From: Bacillota bacterium
GTDB lineage: Bacteria; Bacillota; Bacilli; Paenibacillales; NBRC-103111
Assembly: GCA_023386955.1 (NCBI GenBank)
Contig: JAEWIS010000038.1
Span: 248,001-312,000, forward strand
Length of the DNA stretch: 64,000 bases
Reading direction: 5' to 3'
Shown: piece after piece, positions 50,436 to 60,212 of the stretch
Layout of the letters: each line of letters begins with the position of its first letter
Numbering within the stretch: the first letter of the stretch is position 1
Notes under the pieces: generated by a model
The model's database searches: none
What the model was told of the DNA's origin: nothing
The model's input: the letters and a program-made list of their open reading frames with translations, nothing else
Program-made: the position numbers and the translations under genes

Positions 50436-53400
50436 TTAAGGCTGAATGTAATAAACGTAAACCTCATGAATGGACCAATACCGGGCGACCGCACCGGTCT
50501 GCACAATCCGGATAAACCGGGCAGTCTGGTCAGGGAAGGTGACGGTGGTTACCGCACTCCCGGTGCCGGAAGCTACGGGCTGCCCCCACTCCACTCCGTC
50601 CTGCGAAACATATACACTGTAGCCGCGGGGGAAGTCACTGGAGCTGCCGGATGCATCCAGCACCAGTTTGTTAACGGTTTGAGAAGCTTGCATGTCAATT
50701 TGGAAATATTGGCCGTACACCTGATTGGATACCGTATCCCAACGGGTTGAGGCATTGCCGTCCAGTGCTCTTCCAGCGCTCCAGGAATTATGGGAGGCGG
50801 TTGCCGTCCAACCGGTGCGGTCCAAATAAGGCTCCTTCGTGGTAAACGAGACGGGGCCGCTCAAGGGTGAGACATTCCCTGCCGTATCCACCGCCGCCAC
50901 ATGGAAGGTATACTGAGTTGCCGGAACCAGCCCTTCCAGGGTATGGGTGGTGCCTGTCACCAGCTGAGCACCATAAGGCTCCGTGCCATTGAAAATCCGG
51001 TAACCGGCCACCTCTCCATTATCAACCGATGGCTGCCAGGCCAGGCGTGCCGTTGTCTCTGTGATAGCAGAGGCGGTGAGCCCAGTCGGGATGGAAGGCG
51101 CTTCATTGTCGGTGCGGTACAAATGGATTTCATCAATGGTCCAAGGAGTGGAAGAGGCTCCGGTCTGGACGATTTTCATATAAGCAGCCGCTGCATACGG
51201 GAAGGAAATCACCGTAACGGGTGCTCCCGCGCCCCCGGCTATGGGATTGCCCCAATTTACTCCGTCCCCCGAAACATAAAGCTGATAGCTTACGGGATAC
51301 TCCCCGGAATGAGTACCTGAATCCAGTACCACTTGGTTAAAGCTTTGCTCTGCGCCTAAATGAAGCTCGAAATAATTTCCGTAGGTCTGGCCCGTAACGG
51401 TGCTCCATAGGGTGCTGCTGTTCCCGTCCAACGCCAAAGCGGCTTGGCTGGAATTAGGCGATGCCACAGCAGTCCACCCCGTTCGGTTCAAAGGAGCATC
51501 CATGGTTTTGGCAGTGGCGGCCGGACTGTCCGCTGACACATTCCCGGCAAGGTCCTTCGCCTTGACGGTAAAGGTGTAAACCGTCGCAGGCGTAAGACCG
51601 ATGGCGGTATAGGACGTCCCGGTGACAATCACCGAATTAAGCTTGCTGCCATTGGCGTACACGTCATAACCACTTACGGCCAGATTGTCTTGAGACGGCT
51701 GCCACACCAGATCCGCCGAGTTGGAGGTGATCTTGACGATCTCCACCTGCCCGGGCGCTGCCGGAGCCTCTGTGTCCTGGTTAAACAGCGCCAGATCATG
51801 GATGGACCAATAGCGGGAAATACCACCGGTCAGCGTAACCCTTACATATCTGGCCTGCTGTTCCGCGAAGGTGACTGTTGTCACAGCCGCCCCGCTTCCG
51901 GTAGCCACAGGGGCACTCCAGGTGTTGCCGTCTGCGGAGACGGTCACAGCATATGCGCGGGGGAAGTCGCCCGAGCTGCCCGAAGCGTCCAGCACCAGCT
52001 TATTAAAGACCGCTGTTCGGCCCAGATCCACCTGGTAATACTGCCCTGCCGCCTGGTTGGCGCCGGTATCCCAGCGGGTAGAAGCGCTGGCATCTACACC
52101 GCGGACTGCACCTGCCGAATTGTGGGAGGCAGTGGCGGTCCATCCCTCACGGGACAATGCGCCCGGAAGTGTGGATGCCGTCAGGCCGGAGCTGGCAGCC
52201 GACAAGCTGCCTGCCGTATCCTTTGCCCGGACGGTGAACACATAGCTTACACCCGGATTTAACCCGGTAACGGTATAGGCGGTTCCCGTCACCTCCAACG
52301 GGTTCACCCTTGCGCCATCTGCATAGATCTCGTAACCGGCAATGCCGCCAGCAGATGGCGAGGCAGTCCAGACCAGATCGATTTCCGTTTCACGTTGGCC
52401 AACCGCGGCAAGATTGGTGGGCGCCTTAAGCAACGCCCCCTCTCCTGCCCCTCCCGAGGTATACATCCGCGCCTCTTCACTAGGGGCGGATGCGCCGGTT
52501 GTTCCGGTGGCACGGATCCGGTAGGTATAGAGAGAATCCGGTAGCAGCCCGCTATCCGTAAAGATGGTTTGCCCTTGGCTTGTGATGCCCGCCGTTTCCC
52601 AGACAGGATTGCCGTTGTAACGCCGTTCAACCGTATAGCCCGAGGCTTCGCCGCTCCAGGACAATCCGATGGATGAGGCTGTACGCAGAGTGGCCTGCAG
52701 CAGCTTTGGCGCTTGAGGCTTAGGTTCAGGGAGCATGGTCAACGCATCCACCGCTGCAGTAATCCCTGCCGCATCGTTGGCAATGATGTTTAAAACGTCA
52801 TACTCGCCTACAAAAGGCGAGTTGGTATAAGAGATCTCCGCTTTTCCTGCCGACAAACCGGTTCCTTGCTCCGGCAGCAGGAACCCTCTGGCTTGGTCCA
52901 GAATCAGCACATTGGTGGAGCTGGAGCCCATCAGGACCAGATCGGACTCCTCCGTTTTCCATTGGGGGTAAGCCAAATAGGTTTTGTATTCCTGCAGACT
53001 CCTTACCACACCCCCAGGCTCCGCAAGCCCAAGGGCAGCACTGCGGCCCTTGGCCGTATAATATTGGACCAGGCGGCTGGCTTGTGCCACAATGGCCGGG
53101 TCGGCGTTCTGGCCGGCCGTCAGCGCAATGGTGAGAGGTTTATCCGTACGGGCGGCAAACGCATGCACCTGTTCATCGCGGTCCATTGCCACATTCCCTG
53201 CCGCTGCGGCAGGCTGGGGAGCCACGGTAAGCGGGACATTAACCGCCAACCCGCTCAGCAGCTCTTTGACCGTCACCGTATAACTGCCTGCATCAGTTGC
53301 CTTCACAGGTAACCGGGCGTTCAATCCGGTAGCCGAATATACGGTGGCAGGATTGCTTCCGTCTGCGGCTGTGATTGTCCATTCCAGCGGAATCCCCGTC

Positions 53401-56400
53401 ATGGGGTCAGGGTTGGCAATAACCGCAGAGGCCTCATAATAACCGGATTCACCGGCGGTTAACGAAATTTCAGGTGCTGTGACTTCAGCGGGAGGCAGTG
53501 CATACCACTGGAAGCCATGGCTTTGGAGATCCACCTGGGACGCCTCTGCTTCAGTCACCTTCCTCCCAAGACGCACATCATAAATGGGGCGCGAGGTATT
53601 CCAGGAAATTTCCCCGGTTTGCCCCACAAGATGCTGCTCGTTCCCCGGATCTGTGCGGTGGAGCTCATTGAGCACCGTCACATAGCGGGTATCCCCCGCC
53701 CGGGTGGGCACAGCCCATACGGTGGAGCTGGCGGATGCGGCTACAGGCTGTTCTTTTGCTGCCATCAGGCTGCGGAGAATGGAGATATTTTCGGCATTCC
53801 GCGACAAGAGTAATTGGGTCTGATCCGTATGGCTCTGAATCGTATAGGCCCGGATATTCATACCGGAAGCCACAGATTGCACCGGAGAAACGGATTCCGC
53901 ATCACGGAGTATGGTTCCGCCGTTATCCACAAATGCAGCCAGCTCTGTCGTAATGCCGTCATACCAATGCCAGCTGTCGTCGTATTGGTTCAGACCGGTA
54001 AGCAGAATCGTTTTCACTGAGGAAGGCAGCCCTCTCTTCAGCTCCTCCGGCGTAATGACCTTGGAGGGCCAGCCGGCGGCATGGGTCATAAACAAGGCTT
54101 CCGTCACCTTGCCCTCATGGGAGGCGTTCAGCAGTCCCTGCTCGGTAGGGGCGGAACCGGCATTATCCGGCGCATAACCCGCCCGCAGGAGCGCTTGCTC
54201 GTTGACATACAGGATGCCGACGGACGGCTCTGGCTCGGTTATGGCATATGCCCCGCCGTACTTGTGGATCCACTGGTACAGCTCCTTCTGCTCGGCAATC
54301 ATCTGCGGCTTCGCCAGACTTCCCTTGTCGTTGGGGAGGGAGTTGGTGCCGATGGACTGAATGCCCCGGGTTAACGTCATGGCGTAGGTTTTTTCCCGAT
54401 CTGCCTTGCCGAAGAATAAGGAGAAATCATCCTGAAGGGACCAGGTAGGCTTCACAGGATTATAGCTCTTCAGCCGGTCCAGCAGGGCCACTTGATGGAG
54501 AGGCTTGGAAGTATCTAGCTCATTCCAGTCGTAAGCGCTTTGCACCGGTATTTCCTCATGCATCTCCTTGCCCGGGATAGTAGCCCAATTCCAGCCGCCC
54601 CGCGCACCTACGCCGGGAGAGCTGCCGAAGGAGCCGGTGGTCATGGCGAGACTCGGATTAACAGCTTTTACTGCCTGGGCGAAGTACCCGTAATTCCGGA
54701 AGGTCTCGTTATAACGGGTAATGTAATCGGTAAATGACTTGGTGTTATCCGCAAATTGCTCATGGGCCTTGGGGTTGTAAGACCCCTGGAGGCTGGGGGC
54801 AATGGGGGTAATCAGGGATTGGCCGTCCAAGGCCCGAAACTGTTCATACGCCCTTCCCCACGGACGGTTGGGATGAGGCGGCGCCCAGTCCCAGTATTGG
54901 GCATAACCCGCATTGTCCGCACCCAGGCTGACTCCTGCCAGATTGGGATAAACGCCGAGACGCTGTAGCCCCAGCTGCAGAATCCGGTACAGCGGCTGAT
55001 GATAATCCGGCAAATAAGTCGTATAGAACGGCAAATTCTGGCTGCGCAAGTCGAAATAGTTCAAGTCCGTCATGGGAATCAGCCCGAATTGGACTCCACG
55101 GTCGGCCAGCTCCTTGGCTACTTTGTCGTGATTATTGGACTCCGGCGAATTAGCACTGAAGTTGGCATACTCGAAAACGCGGTCATATCCTGTGTCCGCC
55201 ACATAGGCGGCATAATCCGCGGGACTGCCGATATTCTGATAGCTGGCGGCATTCTCCGGATGCTCCGAATGGAAGAAACCGCCTGCGCTCATGCCATGGG
55301 GCAAATAAACGAAGTTCACGCCCAACGGTGACCGCGGCACCTCAAGACCCACCCGACTTTTCAGGGAGGACGACGCAGGCGTATATGACGGAGTCACCGG
55401 TTTGGCAGCAGACAGCGCCGTTACATCCTCATTCCACTTCGCCTGGTTAGGGAAGGTATCCGGCTTTTCCAATGCCTTGACGGTAATGGCCGGACCGCTG
55501 CCGGGAAGCTGCAAATCAATAGCGAGGGGCTCATCCTTGGGATTGCCCGGCTCTATCTCTTTGAGCCCAACATCAAAGCTGACAGGACCCCGTCCATCTA
55601 CCCAAAGCTCATAAGGTTTTCCTTTTTCATTCTGTGGCAGGAGGAGCGTCAGGGAGTTGTAGGTTTTATTGCCGCTGTTGTAAATCTCCGCCCCTTCGGA
55701 CTTCAGCACCACATTCTTCACCGAACCTGCAGCAGAGCTTGCAATCTTCACCGGGAAGACCCACAACGAATGGTCCCAGCCCCACGTCCTTGCTGTCGGA
55801 TCGGTGGTGTACATGAAGGTTTGCCCCCATCTCCAGTACAGTCCCCGGACCCAATGGTTCCCGGGATTCAGCACGTTATCGTAGGGCTGCCGGAGAGTCG
55901 GCATGTTGTTGGGACTTTGCTGCAGCCAGATTTCCGTCTTGTATTCCGCACCTGCTGCGAAGGGCTGAACGGTTTTGGCCGGGCCGGCGGGCTGGGGAAT
56001 GGTCAGAGTGATAGCCGGCCAATCCACCCCATCGGGTCCATCCACACGGGCTGCCAGCTGCCGGGTTTTGGCGTTGGTGCTGGAGCCGGTGACCAGGCCA
56101 AGGGGCATATCAAAACGCTCCAGCCGGAAGGTGGCATACTTCTCCGGAACATCGAAATCTGATGCTACGGCCACACGGGTGGCAATGGTGCCGTTTTTGT
56201 CAGCCTGGATTTGGTCATAGGTCAGAGCAGCCCCGTAAATCCGGAGAGAGTCCAGAAGACCGCGGTAGCTGTATTGGATCATCGCTCGTAAGGAGGAGTC
56301 ATAGTGCCACTCCGTGCCGATCAGCATATCCACATCATTGGGAAGTGCACCCGGATTAACAGCGGAACCATTCACTGAGCCGATCAGAGTCCCGTTTACA

Positions 56401-58571
56401 TAAAATTTGACACCGGCCCCCTCCTTGAAGGTGACGGCCACATGGAACCATTGTCCCGCCTGGATATCCGGGGAGGTGAAGGTCCAGATATTCCATTTCT
56501 CGCCGTAATCGTAGCCGAAGCGGAGCTTATTGCCCTCTAAGCCCAAATAGAAGGTGGTTCCCTTCCAGTTGGCATCCCGCTTGCTGACGATGGGCTGGTA
56601 GGAGTTCAGGTCCTGGGGTTTAATCCAGGCGGAGATGGTCATTTCGTTGCTGATTTTATCCAGCAAGCCGGTATTGGCTACCTTGGCCTGATTGGCGCCG
56701 GTCAAGGACAGAGCCTTGCCCCCTCCCGTCCTGCCGTCCACAAAAGAGGCAGGGGCCGTTATGGCTCCCGACAGTCCCAAGCCGCTGCTGTCTGTGAGAA
56801 GGCTTACATTCTGAGCATCAGGCTCCATTTCGTAACGCGCAATGAGAGGAGCCGGAATCACGTCTTGGGTAACCACCTGGAGCGCGTCGCTTGGCGCAGA
56901 ACGGTTGCCTGCCAGATCCACAGCCTCCACACGGAAGCTGTACGCGGTAGCGGGGGACAATCCGGTGAGCTGCCAGGAGGTGCCGGTGGTATACGTCACT
57001 AATTGGGTGCCGGAATACAGGTTATAACCCATAACAGCGATATTGTCCGTAGCCGGATTCCATGTTAAATCCAGTTGGGTATCCAGAACATTGGCTGCGG
57101 CAAGTCCGGTTGGTTTCGACGGCAGCTCGTTATCGGGCGCCGCGGTGCCGTACAGGTTCAAATCATTGATGGACCAGTAGACCCCAGCCGAGCCCGTGAG
57201 AACAACCCTTACAAACTTGGCGGTTTGCTCCGGAAAGGTGACCGTAATGCGCGAGGTGCTGCCGGTTCCTGCCGCAACAGGTTCGCTCCAACTGGTACCG
57301 TCATGGGAGACGCGGATCTCGTATTTCCGCGGATAGTCCCCTCCTCCGTCCATTACAAGCTTATTGTAGGCTTTATCTCCCGGACCGGTATCCACCTGGT
57401 ACCACATGCCCGAGGTTTGGGCGGAACCGGAGGTCCACCGGGTGCTGGTGCTGGCATCAATACCCTGTTTGGCGGACCCATCACCTGCAGAAGCCTTTGC
57501 GGTCCACAGAGTGCGGTTCAAAGCACCGGTGGTGGTCACCTGCAGGGGAGTTCCGGCAGGCGATGAATTTCCGGCTGCATCCAAAGCGGTTACGGTGAAC
57601 GAATAATTTGATCTCGCGGCAAGTCCGGGAATTTTGACAGAATTGGTCTGTGAAAAGCCCACCCATTGGGCTCCCGAATAAATGTCATATCCGTATACAG
57701 CGGAATTGTCCGTTGAGGGTGTCCAGCTCAATTGAACCTCCGTATCATATACGGCGCCTGCCTGAAGACCGGCCGGAGCGGAGGGCGGCACGTTGTCCGG
57801 GCTCCATTCCCCGAACAGATTCAGATCATTAATGGACCAGTAGTTGCCGTTGGCGGCATTCGCTGTAATCCGGATATAACGGGCCGTTTGGGCAGGGAAT
57901 TCTATGGTCAGCAAGGAGGCAGTTCCTGTTCCGGTGGCGACAGGCGCTCCCCATGTGCTCCCGTCCGCGGATACCGCCACGCTGTACTTCCGGATATAAT
58001 CACCGCCCCCCTCCAATACCAGCTTGCTGTAGGTTTTGGGAGCAGCCCCGGTATCAATTTGAAACCACATTCCCGCACTTTGGGCTGTACCGGATGTCCA
58101 CCGGGTAGAGCTTAGATGGTCAACCGCAAGTTTTGCCTCTGTTGTTTTATGTGAAGCGCTTACGGACCAACCCGCACGATCCAATGCCCCATTGACCAAA
58201 AGATACGCTTGGCTTGCGGCAGAGGTATTGCCTGCGGCATCCCTGGCTTTGACTGTAAAGGTGTGAGTTCCTCCCCCGGCAAGACCGTTGACCCAATAAT
58301 GGGGCGATCCATTGGAGGTGGAGCCAACAAGTGTCCCTCCGTCATAAATGTCATACGCCTCCACTCCAACATCATCCGTGGAAGGTGTCCAAACCAAATG
58401 GATGGAATCCGGCGTTCTCCATAGGGAGCCTGGATTGGCAGGAGCTGTTGGAGATTGAGTATCCGCAAGCGCTTTCACAAATGGGGCAGGAAAAACAGAA
58501 GAAACCAGTCCCATTATTACGGTTAAGACCACCATGATGGATGTCCATTTTTTAGCAATTCTCTTCATCAT
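50436..58571 (-). CDS. Giant secreted multidomain protein with FN3, F5/8C and LamG-like modules around an unassigned core
   Basis: The 2711-residue product starts with a signal peptide (SIMVVLTVIMGLVSSVFP). Modules read by eye: FN3 about 38-128; discoidin (F5/8 type C) 131-258; FN3 260-350; F5/8C 353-478; FN3 480-567; LamG-like 570-790; beta-rich region 793-1080; possible TIM-barrel core 1085-1450 (GVNFVYLPHG, GVSLGADNAGYAQYWDW); class-I amidotransferase-like domain about 1454-1580; Ig-like about 1694-1785; a domain with DLVLMGSSSTN 1791-1945; FN3 1951 and 2048; F5/8C 2136; FN3 2270; F5/8C 2360; FN3 2493; F5/8C 2583-2711. The barrel plus amidotransferase-like order recalls GH42-type glycosidases, so a polysaccharide target is likely, but the family and catalytic residues are not assigned. 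No SLH, LPXTG or C-terminal membrane anchor is seen. AAGGAGG precedes a double ATG (58571/58568). Confidence 0.85.
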   Translation of the reverse strand: MMKRIAKKWTSIMVVLTVIMGLVSSVFPAPFVKALADTQSPTAPANPGSLWRTPDSIHLVWTPSTDDVGVEAYDIYDGGTLVGSTSNGSPHYWVNGLAGGGTHTFTVKARDAAGNTSAASQAYLLVNGALDRAGWSVSASHKTTEAKLAVDHLSSTRWTSGTAQSAGMWFQIDTGAAPKTYSKLVLEGGGDYIRKYSVAVSADGSTWGAPVATGTGTASLLTIEFPAQTARYIRITANAANGNYWSINDLNLFGEWSPDNVPPSAPAGLQAGAVYDTEVQLSWTPSTDNSAVYGYDIYSGAQWVGFSQTNSVKIPGLAARSNYSFTVTALDAAGNSSPAGTPLQVTTTGALNRTLWTAKASAGDGSAKQGIDASTSTRWTSGSAQTSGMWYQVDTGPGDKAYNKLVMDGGGDYPRKYEIRVSHDGTSWSEPVAAGTGSTSRITVTFPEQTAKFVRVVLTGSAGVYWSINDLNLYGTAAPDNELPSKPTGLAAANVLDTQLDLTWNPATDNIAVMGYNLYSGTQLVTYTTGTSWQLTGLSPATAYSFRVEAVDLAGNRSAPSDALQVVTQDVIPAPLIARYEMEPDAQNVSLLTDSSGLGLSGAITAPASFVDGRTGGGKALSLTGANQAKVANTGLLDKISNEMTISAWIKPQDLNSYQPIVSKRDANWKGTTFYLGLEGNKLRFGYDYGEKWNIWTFTSPDIQAGQWFHVAVTFKEGAGVKFYVNGTLIGSVNGSAVNPGALPNDVDMLIGTEWHYDSSLRAMIQYSYRGLLDSLRIYGAALTYDQIQADKNGTIATRVAVASDFDVPEKYATFRLERFDMPLGLVTGSSTNAKTRQLAARVDGPDGVDWPAITLTIPQPAGPAKTVQPFAAGAEYKTEIWLQQSPNNMPTLRQPYDNVLNPGNHWVRGLYWRWGQTFMYTTDPTARTWGWDHSLWVFPVKIASSAAGSVKNVVLKSEGAEIYNSGNKTYNSLTLLLPQNEKGKPYELWVDGRGPVSFDVGLKEIEPGNPKDEPLAIDLQLPGSGPAITVKALEKPDTFPNQAKWNEDVTALSAAKPVTPSYTPASSSLKSRVGLEVPRSPLGVNFVYLPHGMSAGGFFHSEHPENAASYQNIGSPADYAAYVADTGYDRVFEYANFSANSPESNNHDKVAKELADRGVQFGLIPMTDLNYFDLRSQNLPFYTTYLPDYHQPLYRILQLGLQRLGVYPNLAGVSLGADNAGYAQYWDWAPPHPNRPWGRAYEQFRALDGQSLITPIAPSLQGSYNPKAHEQFADNTKSFTDYITRYNETFRNYGYFAQAVKAVNPSLAMTTGSFGSSPGVGARGGWNWATIPGKEMHEEIPVQSAYDWNELDTSKPLHQVALLDRLKSYNPVKPTWSLQDDFSLFFGKADREKTYAMTLTRGIQSIGTNSLPNDKGSLAKPQMIAEQKELYQWIHKYGGAYAITEPEPSVGILYVNEQALLRAGYAPDNAGSAPTEQGLLNASHEGKVTEALFMTHAAGWPSKVITPEELKRGLPSSVKTILLTGLNQYDDSWHWYDGITTELAAFVDNGGTILRDAESVSPVQSVASGMNIRAYTIQSHTDQTQLLLSRNAENISILRSLMAAKEQPVAASASSTVWAVPTRAGDTRYVTVLNELHRTDPGNEQHLVGQTGEISWNTSRPIYDVRLGRKVTEAEASQVDLQSHGFQWYALPPAEVTAPEISLTAGESGYYEASAVIANPDPMTGIPLEWTITAADGSNPATVYSATGLNARLPVKATDAGSYTVTVKELLSGLAVNVPLTVAPQPAAAAGNVAMDRDEQVHAFAARTDKPLTIALTAGQNADPAIVAQASRLVQYYTAKGRSAALGLAEPGGVVRSLQEYKTYLAYPQWKTEESDLVLMGSSSTNVLILDQARGFLLPEQGTGLSAGKAEISYTNSPFVGEYDVLNIIANDAAGITAAVDALTMLPEPKPQAPKLLQATLRTASSIGLSWSGEASGYTVERRYNGNPVWETAGITSQGQTIFTDSGLLPDSLYTYRIRATGTTGASAPSEEARMYTSGGAGEGALLKAPTNLAAVGQRETEIDLVWTASPSAGGIAGYEIYADGARVNPLEVTGTAYTVTGLNPGVSYVFTVRAKDTAGSLSAASSGLTASTLPGALSREGWTATASHNSAGAVRGVDASASTRWDTGANQAAGQYYQVDLGRTAVFNKLVLDASGSSGDFPRAYAVTVSADGNTWSAPVATGSGAAVTTVTFAEQQARYVRVTLTGGISRYWSIHDLALFNQDTEAPAAPGQVEIVKITSNSADLVWQPSQDNLAVSGYDVYANGSKLNSVIVTGTSYTAIGLTPATVYTFTVKAKDLAGNVSADSPAATAKTMDAPLNRTGWTAVASPNSSQAALALDGNSSTLWSTVTGQTYGNYFELHLGAEQSFNQVVLDSGTHSGEYPVSYQLYVSGDGVNWGNPIAGGAGAPVTVISFPYAAAAYMKIVQTGASSTPWTIDEIHLYRTDNEAPSIPTGLTASAITETTARLAWQPSVDNGEVAGYRIFNGTEPYGAQLVTGTTHTLEGLVPATQYTFHVAAVDTAGNVSPLSGPVSFTTKEPYLDRTGWTATASHNSWSAGRALDGNASTRWDTVSNQVYGQYFQIDMQASQTVNKLVLDASGSSSDFPRGYSVYVSQDGVEWGQPVASGTGSAVTTVTFPDQTARFIRIVQTGAVARYWSIHEVYVYYIQP

Positions 58572-58656
58572 ATGCCTCCTTCGTATAGTCCCGTACTAAC
58601 CCTTACTATTAGAACTGACAAGCCTTCCGAACAATTCAGTGCCACACCTCCCCACG

Positions 58657-58671
58657 AGTAATATTATTACT
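58657..58671. promoter_or_regulatory. Perfect palindrome upstream of the giant exoprotein gene
   Basis: AGTAATA-T-TATTACT, a 15-bp perfect palindrome about 90 bp before the start codon and in an AT-rich setting. It could be a repressor or activator site. Confidence 0.4.
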
Positions 58672-58766
58672 TTTCCGGCACAGCTACATGGTAATTGCAT
58701 TGGTATTTCGGGGCAACATACATATTTCCCACTACTAACCAAATGTCCAAAACCCGATCCGGACAG

Positions 58767-58796
58767 CAAAAAACCGGCGCTTTTGCCCGCGCCGGC
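58767..58796 (-). terminator. Terminator of the 104-residue gene
   Basis: Perfect 7-bp stem CCGGCGC/GCGCCGG with an 8-nt loop, followed on the minus strand by six Ts. Confidence 0.85.
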
Positions 58797-58818
58797 CTGA
58801 TAATATCACGATTGCCCT

Positions 58819-59133
58819 TTAATGTGTGCCCAATTGTCCTTTAGTCACATCCGTGGCGCCCAAATGATTATTGGACAGGATTTGGTCCACCTCATGCTTT
58901 ACGCCTGGGTCCTGCTTAATGAGCTCCTCCACCCGGTCCAAGGATTGATTGGTTTCGGGTTCCTTATGGGTTTTGATGCCCCGGTCGGCCATGGACATCA
59001 TTGCCTTGTCCACTACCTTAGAGAGGTTATCCCCCATTTGTGAAAATCCCATCAAAACCGTTTTGTTCGTCCTGTTCATATACATGACTGCCGCCGCGCC
59101 AGCAGCTGCACCTACCAGGAAGCTTGTAAACCG
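58819..59133 (-). CDS. Small hypothetical protein with N-terminal hydrophobic segment
   Basis: The 104-residue protein starts MRFTSFLVGAAAGAAAVMYM, a short Gly/Ala-rich membrane segment like that of YtxH-type proteins, followed by a charged helical region and EELIKQDPGVKHEVDQIL. The ATG at 59133 follows AGGAGGAG. It is divergent from the deacetylase gene and has its own terminator. Function unknown. Confidence 0.72.
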   Translation of the reverse strand, partial: RFTSFLVGAAAGAAAVMYMNRTNKTVLMGFSQMGDNLSKVVDKAMMSMADRGIKTHKEPETNQSLDRVEELIKQDPGVKHEVDQILSNNHLGATDVTKGQLGTH

Positions 59134-59306
59134 CATTGATTTTCTCCTCCTTTTTTTAGGATGTGCCTGAAGCTCACTTGAGGACACACCCAAGTGCGAT
59201 TGTTCTTTCGGGTTTATTTTCTGCTCCAGACCCGACTCTTATGTGAGAAAAAAATAGGGATTCACGGGGCCATTGTGGTAAAATAAGCCGGAAAGGTGGT
59301 AACTTT

Positions 59307-60179
59307 ATGAGCTTAAAACGAAAAAAGGCTGCGTCTCTGACTGCCGCGGCTGCGGCAGCCTTGATGCTGGTCTCCTGCAGCACGCCGGCAACCAACTCAA
59401 AAACACCCGTGTCCGCTTCGCCTGCAGGCAGTCCAGCCTCCATACAATCACCGGCTCCGGCGGCAAGCCAGACGCCTCCTGCAACCTTAGCACCGACTAC
59501 CACGGCGGCGCCAACGCCCAGTCCCTCGCCCGCCGCTGCAGTCAAGCAGTACCGGATCAATAAAAATTATGATGTAGTTCCTCTAGATACCGCTCCGGAA
59601 GCCGATAAAAAAGTGGTTCTGCTTACCTTTGACGACGGGCCCAAAAAAGAAGACATGCTGACCCTGATTCTGGATACCCTGGATAAGCATAAAGCCAAAG
59701 CCATCTTCTTCGTCAACGGAAACCGCGTCAAGCAGAACCCCGGTTTGCTGAAGCTCATCCATGAACGCAAACAAACCATTGGCAACCACACGTGGGACCA
59801 TGTGGATCTGAAGAAAGAACCGCCCGAAAGAGTGGACAGCCAAATTAACGATGTACAGACAATTGTCAAGGAGCTGATCGGGGAAGCGCCGCTATTCTTC
59901 CGTCCGCCCAATGGCTCAGGCAGCGATTATGTCCGCGAAGCGGTGAAAAAAGCAGGTATGGTCTATATGACCTGGTCCAACGGCTCTCTGGATTGGGAGA
60001 CCAAAACCGCGGATAAACCCCAAGAGGTTATCGATAATGTCATGAAGCAGCTCCATGCCGGCAGCAATATTCTCATGCATGAGCTTGCCTGGACAGCGGA
60101 AGCGCTGGACAAGCTGCTGACGGAGCTGGAGGCGAAGGGCTACAGCTTTGTGGACCCGTCCTCCATTGCCTTGGAATAA
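59307..60179 (+). CDS. Polysaccharide deacetylase lipoprotein
   Basis: Membrane-anchored NodB-family deacetylase of 290 residues. It has a lipoprotein signal (lipobox LVSC, Cys at about residue 25), an Ala/Pro/Thr/Ser-rich linker to about residue 75, then the catalytic domain: TFDDGP (metal Asp and base), HTWDH (H-x3-H), RPPNG and LMHE with the late His. The substrate is probably peptidoglycan or another GlcNAc polymer. AAAGGTGGT precedes the ATG. The downstream GNAT gene follows after 33 bp. Confidence 0.93.
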   Translation: MSLKRKKAASLTAAAAAALMLVSCSTPATNSKTPVSASPAGSPASIQSPAPAASQTPPATLAPTTTAAPTPSPSPAAAVKQYRINKNYDVVPLDTAPEADKKVVLLTFDDGPKKEDMLTLILDTLDKHKAKAIFFVNGNRVKQNPGLLKLIHERKQTIGNHTWDHVDLKKEPPERVDSQINDVQTIVKELIGEAPLFFRPPNGSGSDYVREAVKKAGMVYMTWSNGSLDWETKTADKPQEVIDNVMKQLHAGSNILMHELAWTAEALDKLLTELEAKGYSFVDPSSIALE

Positions 60180-60212
60180 ATCCGGAGTAAGGGACGTTTA
60201 TTAGGAGGAGTA

